DNA of 64,000 nucleotides from Acanthosoma haemorrhoidale (GCA_930367205.1 OV884009.1:117193454-117257453); one strand, 5' to 3'; positions 1-12,013 are shown, counted from the stretch's first letter. Numbers and translations are program-made. The notes: generated by a model from the sequence alone, not told the origin.

Positions 1-1930
1 CTTCCCTCAATGTTCTTCTTTTCGTTTCATTTACAATTATATATTGCAACGAGAATGGTGGTTCCTGGTCATTTAAGACACTAATAGGGAAAAGGATTGC
101 GTGTGAAGGCAGCACTTTGGTTCAAACACTTTAAGATGAACCTCGATCAGGTCTTCCTTCAATTCTCGATGATGATAAATTACTCGAGAATGTATGGCAG
201 GATTTGTGAACAACAACAGGATTATTAGAGAGTACGAAAATAGGGACTTCAAATGCCACTGGAACCATATTTATTTTTGAAATACTAGTCTTATGCCCTA
301 CAACTTTCAACGACACCACTATTGCAATATTAATAAGATGTACGTGTGAAGAGGCCTAAGCAGTTAACCAACTTTTAACACCTCATAAAAGTATGCCATG
401 CAATGAAAAAGGTTTGAAATGACGGAGAGGCCCAGAAATATGTAAAGGATACTTTGTAGGGCAAATAAGCGGGCCACCTGCAGGAACCGGTTTTAATTAT
501 TGGCCGGATCCTTTTCCTGTGATCCTTAGTCCTCAAGGCTAGCGGGTAAAGGCCCTTCTTTTATGCTCGTCCTTTGCTTCCTTTAGTAATAGTTTATCTT
601 TTCTTTTTCCCTGTCCTTAAATAATTACTCAATTTGATGTAATGATGTGAATTTAACATTTTTGCCTAGGAAAGTCTTCCTGTTCCCCCGCACACTGCTG
701 TTTGCTAATGATGTATTCAAGGAGTGAAAATGACATTTAAAGAAGCCAAGACATCTATCAAATGTAAACACTAGAATTACATACCAGTCACTGATCTATC
801 TCGGTCACTAAAATAGCCTTTTCAAGAAAAACAAATAAATAGCTAAAATATTTACTAATAACAAGCAATTAAAAAGTATTAAATACGTGATTATTATTTT
901 TGGCTGTGAAATCTTTATTTTTTGGAAAATCCTTAAAAATACTTTTTTCGTTACCGTCTTTAATTTGCCTGTCACTAGGGAGGGGGGAGGTGAAAACTAA
1001 GGTTTCACCTTAAATATTTTTGGTCAAGGTTTAGAGAAATCTTAAAAGTAAGCTAAATGTGTCCGAATTTTGTATCATTTAATTCTTTATCCGAACTTTC
1101 CAATATTGATTTTTTTTTTAATATATTTAAAGGTATATATTTTTTATACTCTTAAGTAGATCAACTAATTTTTACGACCACTATCATAGAACTGACAGGC
1201 GAAAGACGAACCAGAAGGAATGTAGAGACTTTCGGCAATTACTATGAGTGAAATAACTACATATAATTCTTCTTTCTGGTACCGATATAATGAAAATGTT
1301 TAAAATAGCAAGCCGACGGATAAAGGTTCTACTTCTAAAGTAGGGCACAATCGCTCTGTCAGTGCGTCTGTGTGGCCTATAAAAGAGGTTGTAAAAATGG
1401 TGAAATATACCTGTACGTCATTCTAGGTCAAGGTCACATTCCACCTGGTGGGTGGGTAGAGTGGGGATGACTAACCTAATCCAGGTCGGAGTCACCTGTG
1501 AGTACTCATCTTGTCCGTGTAATAAAATCTCATTAATGATATGTATCGGGAGCTTTACTCGCGAAGTATTGTTTTTCCCGTTCGCTTACCTTGTTATTAT
1601 AGAACATGAAGGTGGTGTCAAGCGATGGTATGCTGAGCGCCACAACGAGAAGTAAAGAGGAACATTATTGGCAGAGGTACTGGTCCAGGTAAGTGTATTC
1701 TTTCTCTGTCTCCCCAGTGTGGAAAGAGTGTGGTAATCCATATTATACTGTCCACTTATTGCGGTATTTGGTATTTCGGCGTGTACAATACATGAGATTT
1801 TAAACAAATAAATGTTTTCCTAGCATTTCGTGTTGAGTATCTTATTAATGATCACGACTTCTTGATCAATATAATAATGGATTGGGACGGATGAAAGACA
1901 TAGTTGCTAGGGTATGAGGCAAATAAAAGA
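1..1930. other. No gene recognised
   Basis: AT-rich sequence with no convincing coding region. The short open frames (for example 1452-1655 +) lack family motifs and codon bias. A good splice-donor match, CAG|GTAAGT, ends at 1688, but there is no acceptor at a sensible distance upstream, so no exon is called. Confidence 0.5.
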
Positions 1931-1934
1931 AAGA

Positions 1935-2350
1935 ACAAAGTTATTTTTATTCAAAATAACTTCCGTTAACTTCAATATATTTCTCCCAACGCCCGAAAAG
2001 GTAGTTTTATCCCTCGTTCAAGGAACCTTTTTGGAACCTTTGAATCAATAAATTCGGAAAATTACCCAGAAATTTTGTTTCGGAATATTTCGTTTTTTTC
2101 GAGAGAAATATACAAATGCTCTGAAAAAATGACAGTCAGTTGGCGACAAGTCTGGTGAATACGGTGGATGTGGTAAAACTTATGTTTTTTAGAGTTTTTT
2201 TTAAGTTAACAGACCAACATGTGGTCGGGCATCTTCATGAAGAAGTGTAGGTCCTATCCTGTTGACAAGGGGTGGAGCTTTTTATTTCAATTTCTCATCA
2301 AATTTGTCTATTTCCGAACAGTAAGAGGCCCCTGTAACAGTCTCACCAGT
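1935..2350 (-). pseudogene. mariner transposase relic
   Basis: Reading the - strand through several stops and frame changes gives pieces typical of the C-terminal half of a mariner (Tc1/mariner superfamily) transposase: a block like LLHEDARPHV (the HDNARPH region with the second catalytic Asp), then PPYSPDLSPTDCHFF (the YSPDLAPxDYHLF block with the third catalytic Asp), and finally RWEKYIEVNGSYFE, matching the usual C-terminus. Stops fall between the blocks, the N-terminal HTH region is not recognisable and no TIR pair was found, so this is an old dead fragment. The order of the three blocks makes the family call fairly safe; the exact ends are uncertain. Confidence 0.75.
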
Positions 2351-2359
2351 TTTTAATTT

Positions 2360-3500
2360 TAATAGATAAATTTCATAAAAATAAATAAACCTGGCACTTC
2401 ATCCGTTCCAACCCAATAGAATACGTGTTGGAACTTTAATGAACTATAATCTCAAAACGAAACCAAAGATTGAATGGTACATGGTACTTCACTTGAGTTA
2501 TAACTTATAAGGGTGTCTACTTGAGATTTGAGGATGGTGAAGAAATAAAATACTTCGCTTGCCATCAGGAAGAAAACCAAATAGAAGAATATCCACTCCT
2601 GCTAGTGGCGACAAAAGCGTGGAGTAATGCTACTGAGAAAGGTTAGATGTGAGGTGCTTCCTAATAGATATCTCTTTTGCATAATGAGCTGTTGAACAAG
2701 GATTCAATCTGTAAGACAACAGGTGAGGGGAAGTTGCAGCCTCCTCTAGTGTCTAGTATTATTTAGTACCTATTGTTTCTAGCTCAGTTGTCAATTAACT
2801 ATGAGCCAATAGTCCTGTAGGATGCTGGTGTCTTCGGCTGGCTCTTCCCAACTAATCCTGCATCACAATCGGCCCATCTTCCAACGAAAATATTTTTCTT
2901 GTTGAAATATTGTTTTTAATTATTCATTAGTTACTAGTATTTTACTTTGGAGAAGTTATTATTAGTCGATGTGATTACTATTTCTATGTTATTGTATTAT
3001 ATATATTTCTACATATGAATTGATTTATAGCCTATTCCTTTCATTCGGGTCAACAGCGATCGCCTTTATCAACATCAGTGTTCGCAAAAATGCTTTAATC
3101 AACTTTAAATGTCAAAAGTACATTCCACGATACCTCAAAGTATCCACTGTAACACAAAAAGAATTTCAAATAATATGCTGCAAAAAATATTGTTTTGTGA
3201 GCCAACAATAGAAATTGGGTGTTGGATCGAGACATATTAATCTACACTGGTTTTAATATTTTTGTATGGCATTTTTGAGCTAGTTGCATCATTGTCTGTT
3301 GTAAAGTTCATTTAAGGGTTGGAGTTACTTTTACAAGTAAAATGAAAAAACTTAAAAAGAATTTTTAGTCAAACTTAGTTGATTTTTCACAATCACTTAT
3401 AACTTAAAAAAAAAGCTAATGTTTAAATTAAAAAAAAACCTTTAACCTAACGGGGGGAGGATGCTGAGGCCACTGATTCACTGACTGATGTTTATGGAAC
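2360..3500. other. No gene recognised
   Basis: Unique-looking AT-rich sequence between the mariner relic and the Tigger-like element. The 63-codon frame at 3020-3211 has no recognisable motif and looks like chance. Confidence 0.5.
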
Positions 3501-3518
3501 TACAGTGGTGCCTCACAC

Positions 3519-3640
3519 AACGAACGCCTCGCACAGCGAACTTCCTATTTGTTCATTTCATGATTCATACAACGAACGCCTCGCACAGCGAACTTCCTAT
3601 TCGTTCATTTCATGATTCATACAACGAACTTCGCTTCACA
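3519..3640 (+). repeat. 52-bp tandem repeats beside the left TIR
   Basis: A 52-bp unit beginning AACGAACGCCTCGCACAGCG starts at 3519 and again at 3571, and a partial third copy starts at 3623. The unit contains TIR-like AACGAAC words, so the array multiplies the terminal motif inside the element. The right end has related words (CGAAC around 4915-4955) but no equal array. Confidence 0.85.
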
Positions 3641-3684
3641 CAACGAAGTCGCCCGAGCTTCCACGATTGCCAGGACACAAAGCC

Positions 3685-4753
3685 ATGAAGGACAGACTTA
3701 CCCTTATGTTTTCGTCTAATGCCAGCGGAGACCTCAAGATCAAACCTCTATTGGTTTATCACTTTGAAAATCCAAGAATTTTTAAGCAAAATAACGTTAT
3801 TAAGTCCAAACTGCCCGTCCATTGGAAGTCCAATCAAAAAGCCTGGGTGACCCAAGTTATCTTCAACGAATGGATTCTGGAAACCTTTGCTCCTGCCGTG
3901 AAGAAATTCTTGCTGGAAAAAGAACTGCCGCTCAAAGCCCTTCTGATACTTGACAATGCCCCTTCTCACCCAAAAGACCTAGAGGAAATATTGCAGGAAA
4001 ATTATCCATTTATCAGGGTGCAGTATTTGCCACCAAACACCACATCCATTCTTCAGCCAATGGACCAGCAAGTTATTGCGAACTTTAAAAAACTCTACAC
4101 TAGAGCCCTCTTTAATAAGGTGTTTGAAGAATGCGAGTTTGGTGGAGACAATATGACTGTCCGTAAGTTTTGGAAGAAGAAATTTGATATCCTTGTGGCA
4201 ATACGATTTATACAGAAGGCCTGGGAAGAAGTGTCACAAAGGACCCTCATTTCTGCTTGGAAGATGCTTGTGCCTTCGTGGACCCAGGAAGAAGCAGTTG
4301 TTGATGACACAGAAGTGGTGAAGGACATCATCACAGTGGCCCAAAGGCTGGAATTAGAGGTAGAGGAAGAGGATGTAGAGGAGCTTATTGAGGAACACGA
4401 AGCAGAGCTGACAACTGAAGAGCTCCAAGCACTTCTGGTCCTGCAACAGGACAATGCTCAAAGGGAAGCGTCATCTGATAACGAGGATCAACAATCAACC
4501 AATCCCAACTGCTGACATCAAGAACATCCTGGTCAAATGGAAAGCAGTTCAGGAGTTTACCAATGCCCACTATCCGGATTCAGCTGAAGCAAACAGGATC
4601 AACGATCTTTACTCCGATACTCTTGTCCGTTATTTCCGGCAGATGTTAAAGAAAAGAGAAAAACAAACGACTATGGACAGGTTTTTCATGAAACCATCGG
4701 CCAAAAAGCAGAAAATGGATGAAGATGTGCAAGATTCGTTAGACTCTACTTAG
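3685..4753 (+). pseudogene. Tigger-like (DDE_1) transposase, truncated and frameshifted
   Basis: The open frame runs from about 3667, with the first ATG at 3685. It begins at KDRLTLMFSSNASGD, the block that normally follows the first catalytic Asp, so the CENP-B/HTH DNA-binding half and that Asp are missing. The second catalytic Asp is in ILDNAPSHP (about 3942-3970) and the third region in NTTSILQPMDQQ (about 4036-4070), both well kept. The frame stops at 4513-4515; the normal C-terminal continuation (IKNILVKWKAVQEF ... MDRFFMKP) is found in another frame to 4753, so one indel lies near 4455-4515. The family is a pogo-type cut-and-paste transposase of the nucleus. This copy cannot be active. 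Confidence 0.88.
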
Positions 4754-5040
4754 TCTGTCTTAAAATTAAAAAAATTATGTTTTTAGATGTATGTATCTAA
4801 ATAAAAATAATAACAAAAAATTTATGTTTTTTTATGTCATCTTAGCATATTTTAGGCTACAGAACGAATTATTTTTTTTAACATGTATTTATATAGGAAA
4901 ACGCGTTTCACATAACGAACTTTTCGCATTACGAACTTGCTCCTGGAACGAATTAAGTTCGTTGTGTGAGGCACCACTGTAATTAGTGTGTTTTGTTTTT
5001 TTATTAATGCTTTGATTGAGTCAAATTTTACGATAAAAAA

Positions 5041-7655
5041 AGTTCGGAGCTGTTACCCAATTGGCAACGTCACTTTTTATAACTACTCTAGCATCAGTGT
5101 ACTGCCCTCCCAATAAATCCATTTCCGATTCCCAATTCATCTCCTTTCTAGACTCCATCGGGCATCGTTTCCTTGTGGGTGGGGACTTTAACGCAAAGCA
5201 CCAACATTGGAGCTCAAGATCCACAAATACACGAGGACGTGCTTTGTTGTCTGCACTCACACGGAGACATTGCTCCACTATCTCTCCTGACACAGCCACT
5301 TATTGGCCATTAGATCCCAACCGAAATCCAGATCTCCTTAACGTTTTCTTCTACAATAGTTTAGGAACACTAAACTATTCACTCAAGCGCCTCGATGACC
5401 TCTCCTCCGACCATAGCCCCTTATTATTAACCATTTCCCTAAATCCAATTCACAAACTGCCTCCTCCTTCATTTATTAGGGGCATAGTTGACTGGGACCA
5501 CTTCCGCCAGATTCTTACAGGCTCTGTAGACCTCAAAGTACCTCTGAAAACATCCCAAGACCTAGATGATGCGGTGCATTCCTTCACTACTCTAATCCAA
5601 TGGTCGGCCTGGGAGGCATCGTCACCCCACCGTCACCTGAAAATTCACAATCAAAATCCTTTACCTCAGTATCTCAAAGACCTAATCCAATCCAAACGCG
5701 ACTCGAGAACAGTGTGGCAAAGATCCCGGCATCCTAATGATCGTCGCTCATACAATCAGTACTGCAGGCTGGTAAAGTGGCAATTGGCATCCTTCCGTTC
5801 CGATTCTTTTAATTCCTATCTCTCCTCTCTGTCTACCAGGGATAACTCCTTGTGGAATGTAACTAAGAAAATCCTAAAATATCATCCTGTTTCACACCCA
5901 CTCCGTCGTGATGACGGATCCTGGGCTGCTTCGGATGGCGAGAGGGCGGAGGAATTCGCACTGCATCTTTCCCGTGCTTTCACTCCTCATCTTACTTCCC
6001 AAAACAATAATCATCGCCCAACTGTTGATGATTTCCTCACTTCACCTATCCTTCTCTCACTGCCACCAAAAGCCGTTAACCCCTCTGAGGTCAAATATAT
6101 TCTAAAAAATTACCTTACCGAAAATCTCCAGGATATAATCTCCTTACTCCTCGAATCCTCCAACAACTTCCTCCTAAAGCCATAATCTTCCTAACCTGCA
6201 TTTATAACTGGATTATCCTCTCCTCTGGAAACACTCCATTATAGTGCTATTCACCAAGCCCGGTAAACCGCCCAATGACGCCTCATCTTACCGTCCAATT
6301 AGCCTACTCCCTACCCTCTCGAAAATATATGAAAACTCCTATTAAAACGCCTACTTCCAATTGTTGAATCCAAAAACCTTTATCCTACTCACCAGTTTGG
6401 TTCCCGCCAACGACATTCCACCGCTCAACAAGGCCTTCGCGTTGTTGTTCACATATCCTCAGCCCTTGAAGCCAAACAATATTGCACTGCTTGCTGCCTT
6501 TCTGGACATAGCTCAAGCTTTTGACAGGGTCTGGCACGCAGGTTTGCTTTACAAGCTCAAAAGATATTCTAACTACTATCCTATTAAAGCAGGAGTTCCA
6601 CAGGGCAGCGTCCTGGGTCCAATCTTCTATAATCTATACACCGCTGATAGATAGGGCTATACACCCTCTACCACCAATACCTTCTTGGCAACATTCACAG
6701 ACGACACTGCAGTCCTGTCAACCCATCCAGACCCTTATATAGCATCCCAAAACCTTCAAAAACACCTTGATGAGATCGAGTATTGGTGCAACCAATGGCG
6801 AATCAAAGTCAATGAAGCAAAATGTTCCCACATAACCTTTACCCTCTGCCGCAAGTCCAGTCCACCAGTCTTTTTAAATTCGATTCCTCTCCCTGTGTCT
6901 GAGACAGTACGGTATTTAGGCTTCCATCTCGACAAAAGACTGACATGGAACCCACACACGAGGCTAAAAAGACAAGAACTAAACAGACGCTTTGGACAAC
7001 TGAACAGACTACTTCGAAGGACATCCCATCTCTCAATAGAAAATAAACTATTTATTTACAATGTCATACTTAAGCCAATCTGGACATACGGAATAGAGCT
7101 GTGGGGGACAGCAAAAAAGTCGAACATCAAGCGCATCCAATCCTTTCAATCACAAGTCCTGAGAACAATAGTAAATGCCGCTTATTACGTCAGCAACAAA
7201 ACCCTTCACAATGATCTGAATATACCCTATATTCTTGAACTCATCCCTTCCAAGTTCATAAAATTCTATAGTAACCTATCCAACCACCCTAATTCCCTAG
7301 CACATTGCATTGCACCACTCATCCCTATAATCCTCTTCGGAGATTAAAACTGAAATGGCCTCGTGACCTGCTATAATTAAGTGATAGTGGGAGTCCTGGC
7401 AATGGACAGTTTCTCTAATCATATCCTGAGCGCCTGTGGCTCTCGCGCTCTTGGTCAGCCTCCGCTGGCTCTTATCCAGTGACGCGGCTGACGTAGGAGC
7501 GTGGGGGACTTCCCAAGACTCCGCTTCCTGCTTCGCATGCGAGGGGGGGTGACTACCTTGTGGACTTAAATATGTTATGAATGATAACATTTATCTCAAT
7601 TACTTATTGTCTAATAAGGCAGATTGTAATTTTACCTTAATAAAATTGTTGAATC
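5041..7655 (+). mobile_element. Jockey-like non-LTR retrotransposon, copy A (5' truncated)
   Basis: The sequence begins inside the apurinic-type endonuclease and runs through RT to a 3' end that in sibling copies reads GGCAGATTGTAATTTTATC, then AATAAA-like sequence and a short TTG-type tail. Copy B (23382-25822) and copy C (31971-32641) share the same 3' end. The left edge is placed where recognisable endonuclease coding begins; no exact target duplication could be found, partly because an LTR element has inserted just 3' of the tail at 7675. A 3' untranslated stretch of about 300 bp follows the RT. Confidence 0.85.
5061..7347 (+). pseudogene. Jockey-like endonuclease/reverse transcriptase, broken
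   Basis: 5061-6185 is open and holds the endonuclease part (GGDFNAKHQHW; LSSDHSPLL) and the start of RT. Compared with copy B, the frame is lost at about 6117. RT continues at 6361-6654 and 6685-7347 in other frames. A stretch of about 90 nt is deleted near 6565: copy B has KLKRHLPQTLF there, while copy A jumps from KLKR to YSNYYPI. The catalytic motif reads FTDD where copy B has FADD, and the normal C-terminus is lost to a further indel near 7310. The protein would normally nick target DNA and prime reverse transcription. This copy is dead. Confidence 0.88.
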
Positions 7656-7674
7656 AGAAAATTATATATATATA

Positions 7675-7846
7675 AGTTAATGTTTATTGAATTACAAGCT
7701 AAGAAAGGTTGGTAATAAGAACACGTAGAACGTTATAACAAGACTGCTTTATTTAGACCAAGATCTATAGGTATTACCTGTAAACATATACAGATAACAT
7801 ATGTTTGGGGATTAAGGCTGGGCACTAGCGGCGCCTGGACTTTACT
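7675..7846 (-). repeat. 3' LTR of G1
   Basis: 172 bp, matching the other LTR except for an 8-bp deletion (around 7763) and one base near the end. On the element strand an AATAAA signal lies in ...CTAAATAAAGCAG. U3 carries GTAAACA (+ strand 7780-7786) inside an inverted repeat with arms at 7782-7789 and 7799-7806. Confidence 0.9.
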
Positions 7847-7882
7847 CCCCCCCACCAGTTTACGAACACCCATTCGCAAACT
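7847..7882 (-). promoter_or_regulatory. G1 polypurine tract and adjacent hairpin
   Basis: On the element strand a 10-bp stem (arms 7873-7882 and 7857-7866, one G-T pair, 6-nt loop) is followed at once by the plus-strand primer GGTGGGGGGG (7847-7856) and then the LTR. The same arrangement occurs in G2 and G3. Confidence 0.7.
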
Positions 7883-8153
7883 TTGAAGTCCAACACTCGG
7901 ACGTCTTAGTCCATTCAAATAATGCTCCGCTAATGTTACAAAGGAGCAAAGGCCAGCCCCGCCCGTACACAGCCTGTAATCCCTCACATTAAGCTCTAAA
8001 CCTATAAAACGTAAAAACCAACTGTCACTTGTAAAAAAAAACATAAAAGAAAACTTTGACTTTGAAAAAAAAAACAATACTTCTGTGGGAAAAATCACAT
8101 AACTATACTTATTTACAATGTTCCTCGCGTGTATGCTGCGAGGACACTCCAGC

Positions 8154-10952
8154 TCATTCCTGATCTACAACCTCCCCCCCTGGTGGAAGCTTTAACTGTT
8201 CTATGTGGACATTTCGCCGCTTCTTAGGGGGTCGTATACTCTCAATTGTCACGACGTTGTGTTCCCTAATCACGACCACTTTAAATGGGCCCTCATATCT
8301 CACCAGCTCTTTGCTCCTATATGACCCTAGTTTTTTATAGACGATAGTCCCGATTTTAAGTTCCCCCATTCGATCCCGGACTTTGAGGTTTTCCCGTTCC
8401 ACTCGTCTCACTTTGTCCCTTGTTAGCCTTTCTCGGACTTTGTCACATATTTTCCTCAAACCGACAGTATTACTCGCCATTTTCTCCGCCATTCCCTCGT
8501 CTGCTACCGTCTCTGCCCCATTTCTCCGTCTTTCGCGCAGCCCAAAGAGGATCTCGAACGGGGAGAACCCCGTCGCGGTGTGGATCGAATGATTGTAAGC
8601 GGCCACCGCCTTCGGCATTGCCTCATTCGCCGGCAGACCCTTTTCCGCGTGTTATACCCGCAGGTGGTCACTCAGGGTGCTGTGCAATCTTTCTATCCCT
8701 CCTCTACTCTTAGGGTGCCCTGGGGTATTAAGATGCCAAGAGACATCGAGAGTCTTCATTTCTTTTCGGATGTTGGCATTGTCAAATTCTCTGCCCCCAT
8801 CCGACGAGATCCGGTCTGGTACTCCGTAAAACTGGAACCAGGTATTTAATGCCAGCATTACCGCGTCTGATGACCGATCTTGCACCGGGTGCGCCATGGC
8901 CACTTTGCTAAAGCTGTCGATTGTGGTAACCCACTTATACCCCCTCCAAGTGAAGGTATCCACTTGTAAGTCACTCAACGGTGTCTCGGCGGTGGGCGAT
9001 TCTTCTTGTCGCCCCCGTGGCGGATGTCTGTCATACTTCGTAGTGAGACAAACTGCACATGCCCCTATCATTTCTTGTATGCTCTTTTTCATTCCCCACC
9101 AAAAGTACCTCCGCCGCAACGCTTGCAACGTTTCCTGAACTCCACGGTGGTTCGTTTTTCCTTGGTGATAGGCCAGCGTCACTTCCAGCTGCTGTTCTCT
9201 GTCTTTGAGTGTTTCCACCATCGACGTGCACCGAATAAATATCCTATCCACTCCAAGTTGTTCCGTTCGCCAGAGTCTACGAATTTTCTCCCAAATAGTG
9301 GCATTCCCTACAAATACATGATGGGTCTTTCCGGGTTCCGAGGCATCTTTCAATGCACGGCAAATTTGGTCGTTCCTAACCCCTGGTGGCGACCAAATCG
9401 TCGCGATTTTACTTCTCCCATAACTGTCATATGCTATCTGCAGCCGCCCTGAGGTCTTGGATTTCCAAATGATCTGCCGTCTTTTGTCGTTCACGATCCC
9501 TTCTGTTACTTCCATTTCAACAGGTCTTTCGGCGGCGGAACCTTCCTCTTCAAGGGTTTCCTCACCTTCGCTATCTCCTCGCGTACCGAGGCTTCCATCC
9601 TCCCCGGGTGTCCATTCCCGGAGAAACTGTTGGTTTTCCCCGGATGGTTCCCCTTCTTCCAATGCATTCACAGTAATGGCTCTGGACAGCCAGTCTGCCA
9701 CTACGTTCTCTTTCCCGGGTTTATATATGATCTCCATATTGTACTGGGACAAAAACTCTTTCCACCTCGTGACCCGCGCCGAGGACTCCTTTAACTTTCC
9801 TACCCATTGTAGGGGTCTGTGGTCGGTGTGAACACGGAATTTTCTGCCGAAGACATATGGGCGGAAATGGTCTATAGCCCAGACGATACCTAGGAGCTCT
9901 CTCTCTAGAGCACTATACCGCGCTTCCGTTTCTGTGAGCCGTCGACTAGCGTACGCCACCAGGCGCTCCCCACCGTCTCTCTCCTGCGACAACACTGCCC
10001 CCAGTGCGTATTCGCTGGCATCAGTGGTGATTGTGAAGGGATGTTGGAAATCGGGAAATGCTAATATTGGTTCCTCTTGTAAGCTAGACATACATTTCCG
10101 GATGTTCTGCTCCATGATTGGGGTAATTACCACCCTCGCTCCCTTTCGCAGTAAATTATTAATAGGCACCAGGTAGGCCGCCGATATGCCGTATTTCTCC
10201 GTCTCGTCCCCAGGTCTATTTTTCTTCCTCACTGCCCATAGAGGACTGTTATATGGCGAAGTGCTATCAATTATAATCCCTTGCCGTTTGAGACTCTCTA
10301 GCTCCTCTCTAATATGCCTACGTAGTGCCTGCGGATATCGTCTCTCTTTCACGTATGTGACGCGTTCTTTCTTTAACTGGATCTCGTGGACCGTCTTCCC
10401 AGTCGCTCCTAGCGTGTCTCCCTCTACGTAAAAAATATCCTCAAACTCCCTCTGTAAGCCTTCCCTCCAGCCCTCTATTTTATTAACCGCCCCTATCCGC
10501 GCTCTTCCGTCCCATATAGTCCCTTGACATTTATATTCCACTTTCCCCAACTTAATGTTCCATTTTTCCCCGATATTCTCCACACGCGCGCCTACCTTCC
10601 CCAACATGTCGCACCCAACTATCACCTGGTACTCCCGCGGCATGTTTCCTACGATATGTATCTTTAGATCTCCCCCTTTCTTCGCCCACCTATTTAGCCC
10701 TATGACTAACTCTCCCACTACCTCGCAAGGGCCTCCCAGGGTGATTAAACTACAATTACATACCTGAATCTGGAGTGCCCTCTCTTCGCCATACAGCCTC
10801 TCCAGCGCTCCGCGGGACATAATGGTGTTGGTGCTTCCCGTGTCCACCAGACACATCTCTCCTCCTTTGACCCTAATTATTGGCAACGCACAGATCCTCT
10901 CCCGAATTGCATTACATCTCAGGATGCGGTCGCCTCTCTGCCAACACGCTCC
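8154..10952 (-). pseudogene. G1 pol: protease, RNase H and integrase, RT core deleted
   Basis: Pol follows the gag TGA in the same frame. Protease is marked by CLVDTGSTNT. The frame then reaches the RT N-terminus (YNSPLWAVRKK) and jumps from EKY directly to VPINNLLRKGAR (near 10185-10195). Relative to G3 about 180-190 codons are gone, including all RT palm motifs and YMDD, yet the frame stays open. RNase H is complete (TTDASEYALG, HTDHRPLQW). Integrase keeps the H-H-C-C finger (YHQGKTNH, CAVC) and its catalytic D-D-E (LQVDTF, SSDGG, GGIERL). A TAA at 8652-8654 breaks the frame after the catalytic core; the same frame continues to 8154. Without RT it cannot copy itself. Confidence 0.9.
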
Positions 10953-10955
10953 TCA
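10887..10955 (-). promoter_or_regulatory. G1 gag/pol TGA readthrough site with downstream stem
   Basis: TGA (10953-10955) in the context GCC TGA GGA G, followed by open codons in the same frame into protease. Downstream, CCGCATCCT (10921-10929, read on -) can pair with AGGA and TGCG in 10887-10898, leaving a 4-nt bulge. The same elements are present in G2 and G3. Confidence 0.65.
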
Positions 10956-11915
10956 GGCTTCATCACGTTGCTCCCATCTACGTGACTCGACCTTTTGCCC
11001 TGTCTGTCTCCTGTTTCTGCTGCGCCTCGCTTCTTCTCCTTCAGTTCCCGAAGTCCCTGATGACTCATCTTCTGATGATCCACTCTCCCCATGTGTCATG
11101 CTCCGTCTCTCTCTTACTTCTTGAGTGTTTACCTCCATTGGTTCTGGTCGTTGGTATTCTCTCCTCCGGAAGATATACGGGCAATGCCTCGCGATGTGTC
11201 CTTCCTCGCCACACTCAAAACATTTTGTTCGAGGACACTGTGCCACTAAATGTCCTGCCTTCCTACATCCGTGGCATTTTCTTTCTTCCCTGGGCGGGGC
11301 ATACCTCGGTCTCGTTCCTCTAAATCTTCTTTCTCCTGTCGTTCCCTTGTCTCTGCCAATAACGGACGTTTCTGGCCTCCTCCAGGTTGGTTTCAGGGTC
11401 CGGGTTCTTTTGTATGCAACTCGGCTCCACTCATTGTCGACGTCTTGCACCCTCACTTCTTCCTCCTTGGCACTAGTGTCGATCATTAATTGTGCACACT
11501 CCGAGAACGAGCGCTCATCAGAGAATCCTTCCTTTCTTCCTGTCTCCTTGGCCAGTTGCACTTTTAGAATTGTGGATAAGAATCCCATTCTACCCTCCAC
11601 CTCTTCTACGCTAATCGACTCTCTCATCTTCTCCGTTATCTTATTGAAACGGACTACTAAATTTTCTTCTGCTTTAGCTCCAATTAAAGCTGTGAGACGG
11701 TCTCCTCCTTTTAGGAAATGGTTTAGCTCACCCAGTTCCCCAGTGAATCTCTCCAGCTCCGCAACAGCCTTCCTCAGATCCTGGGTATTCATCGCTTTTA
11801 CCCTCATCAGCGCGAGCGCCGTGGCATGAACTTCTGGCATAGTTCCCACTCTTCTAATATCTGCTCCCTCTACGAGATTCAAGACGGGCTGTCTCAAAAC
11901 TCCTCCTTCAGTCAT
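10953..11915 (-). CDS. G1 Gag with internal in-frame deletion
   Basis: The ATG at 11915 (MTEGGVL) is chosen because the equivalent Met starts G2 Gag; the frame is also open upstream, but that part is leader. The protein is 320 aa against 389-400 aa in G2 and G3. About 75 residues of the central capsid-like region are missing in frame, from after AEENL to the VRFNK block. Near the C-terminus two CCHC zinc knuckles remain (CHGCRKAGHLVAQC and CFECGEEGHIARHC), which in this class bind the RNA genome. An acidic/basic tail ends at TGA 10953-10955, followed in frame by pol. Gag would form cytoplasmic particles; whether this shortened form assembles is unknown. Confidence 0.85.
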   Translation of the reverse strand: MTEGGVLRQPVLNLVEGADIRRVGTMPEVHATALALMRVKAMNTQDLRKAVAELERFTGELGELNHFLKGGDRLTALIGAKAEENLVVRFNKITEKMRESISVEEVEGRMGFLSTILKVQLAKETGRKEGFSDERSFSECAQLMIDTSAKEEEVRVQDVDNEWSRVAYKRTRTLKPTWRRPETSVIGRDKGTTGERRFRGTRPRYAPPREERKCHGCRKAGHLVAQCPRTKCFECGEEGHIARHCPYIFRRREYQRPEPMEVNTQEVRERRSMTHGESGSSEDESSGTSGTEGEEARRSRNRRQTGQKVESRRWEQRDEA

Positions 11916-11995
11916 CTTCTCTCTTTCGCGTATAGAAGAAAAAAAAACAAAAAAAAAAATTACGCTCGCACTCGATAACTCTCTTTCTCCACGGT

Positions 11996-12013
11996 TCCCG
12001 GGTTTCGGCACCA
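11996..12013 (-). promoter_or_regulatory. G1 primer-binding site, tRNA-Phe
   Basis: TGGTGCCGAAACCCGGGA on the element strand. Its complement is the 3' end of eukaryotic tRNA-Phe (TCCCGGGTTTCGGCACCA), known from the conserved tRNA-Phe acceptor and T-stem. The first T overlaps the last base of the LTR. Confidence 0.85.

Larger units (their letters stand above)
3503..4979 (+). mobile_element. Tigger/pogo-like DNA transposon, internally deleted
   Basis: The element starts CAGTGGTGCCTCACACAACG and ends with the reverse complement, giving terminal inverted repeats of about 24 bp. TA dinucleotides at 3501-3502 and 4980-4981 are the target duplication, as expected for pogo/Tigger. At 1477 bp it is well short of full Tigger elements (about 2.5 kb). 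The missing part is the 5' coding region: sequence runs from the left TIR and its tandem repeats straight into the middle of the transposase. It therefore cannot make its own transposase, but its intact ends could in principle be mobilised in trans. Confidence 0.9.

Noticed and set aside
4095..4454. 119-codon - strand frame with a Ser-rich peptide
   Set aside because: Antisense shadow of the Glu-rich Tigger transposase region.
3501..4981. CRISPR-like interpretation of the 52-bp repeats
   Set aside because: Repeats are directly adjoining with no spacers and lie inside a transposon of a eukaryotic genome.
5041..7670. Target duplication for Jockey copy A
   Set aside because: TTGAGTCAAATTTTA and TTGAATCAGAAAATTA are similar but not identical, so no duplication is claimed.
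8652..8654. G1 pol TAA as a second programmed readthrough site
   Set aside because: G2 and G3 have a sense codon (Tyr) there, so it is a private nonsense mutation.
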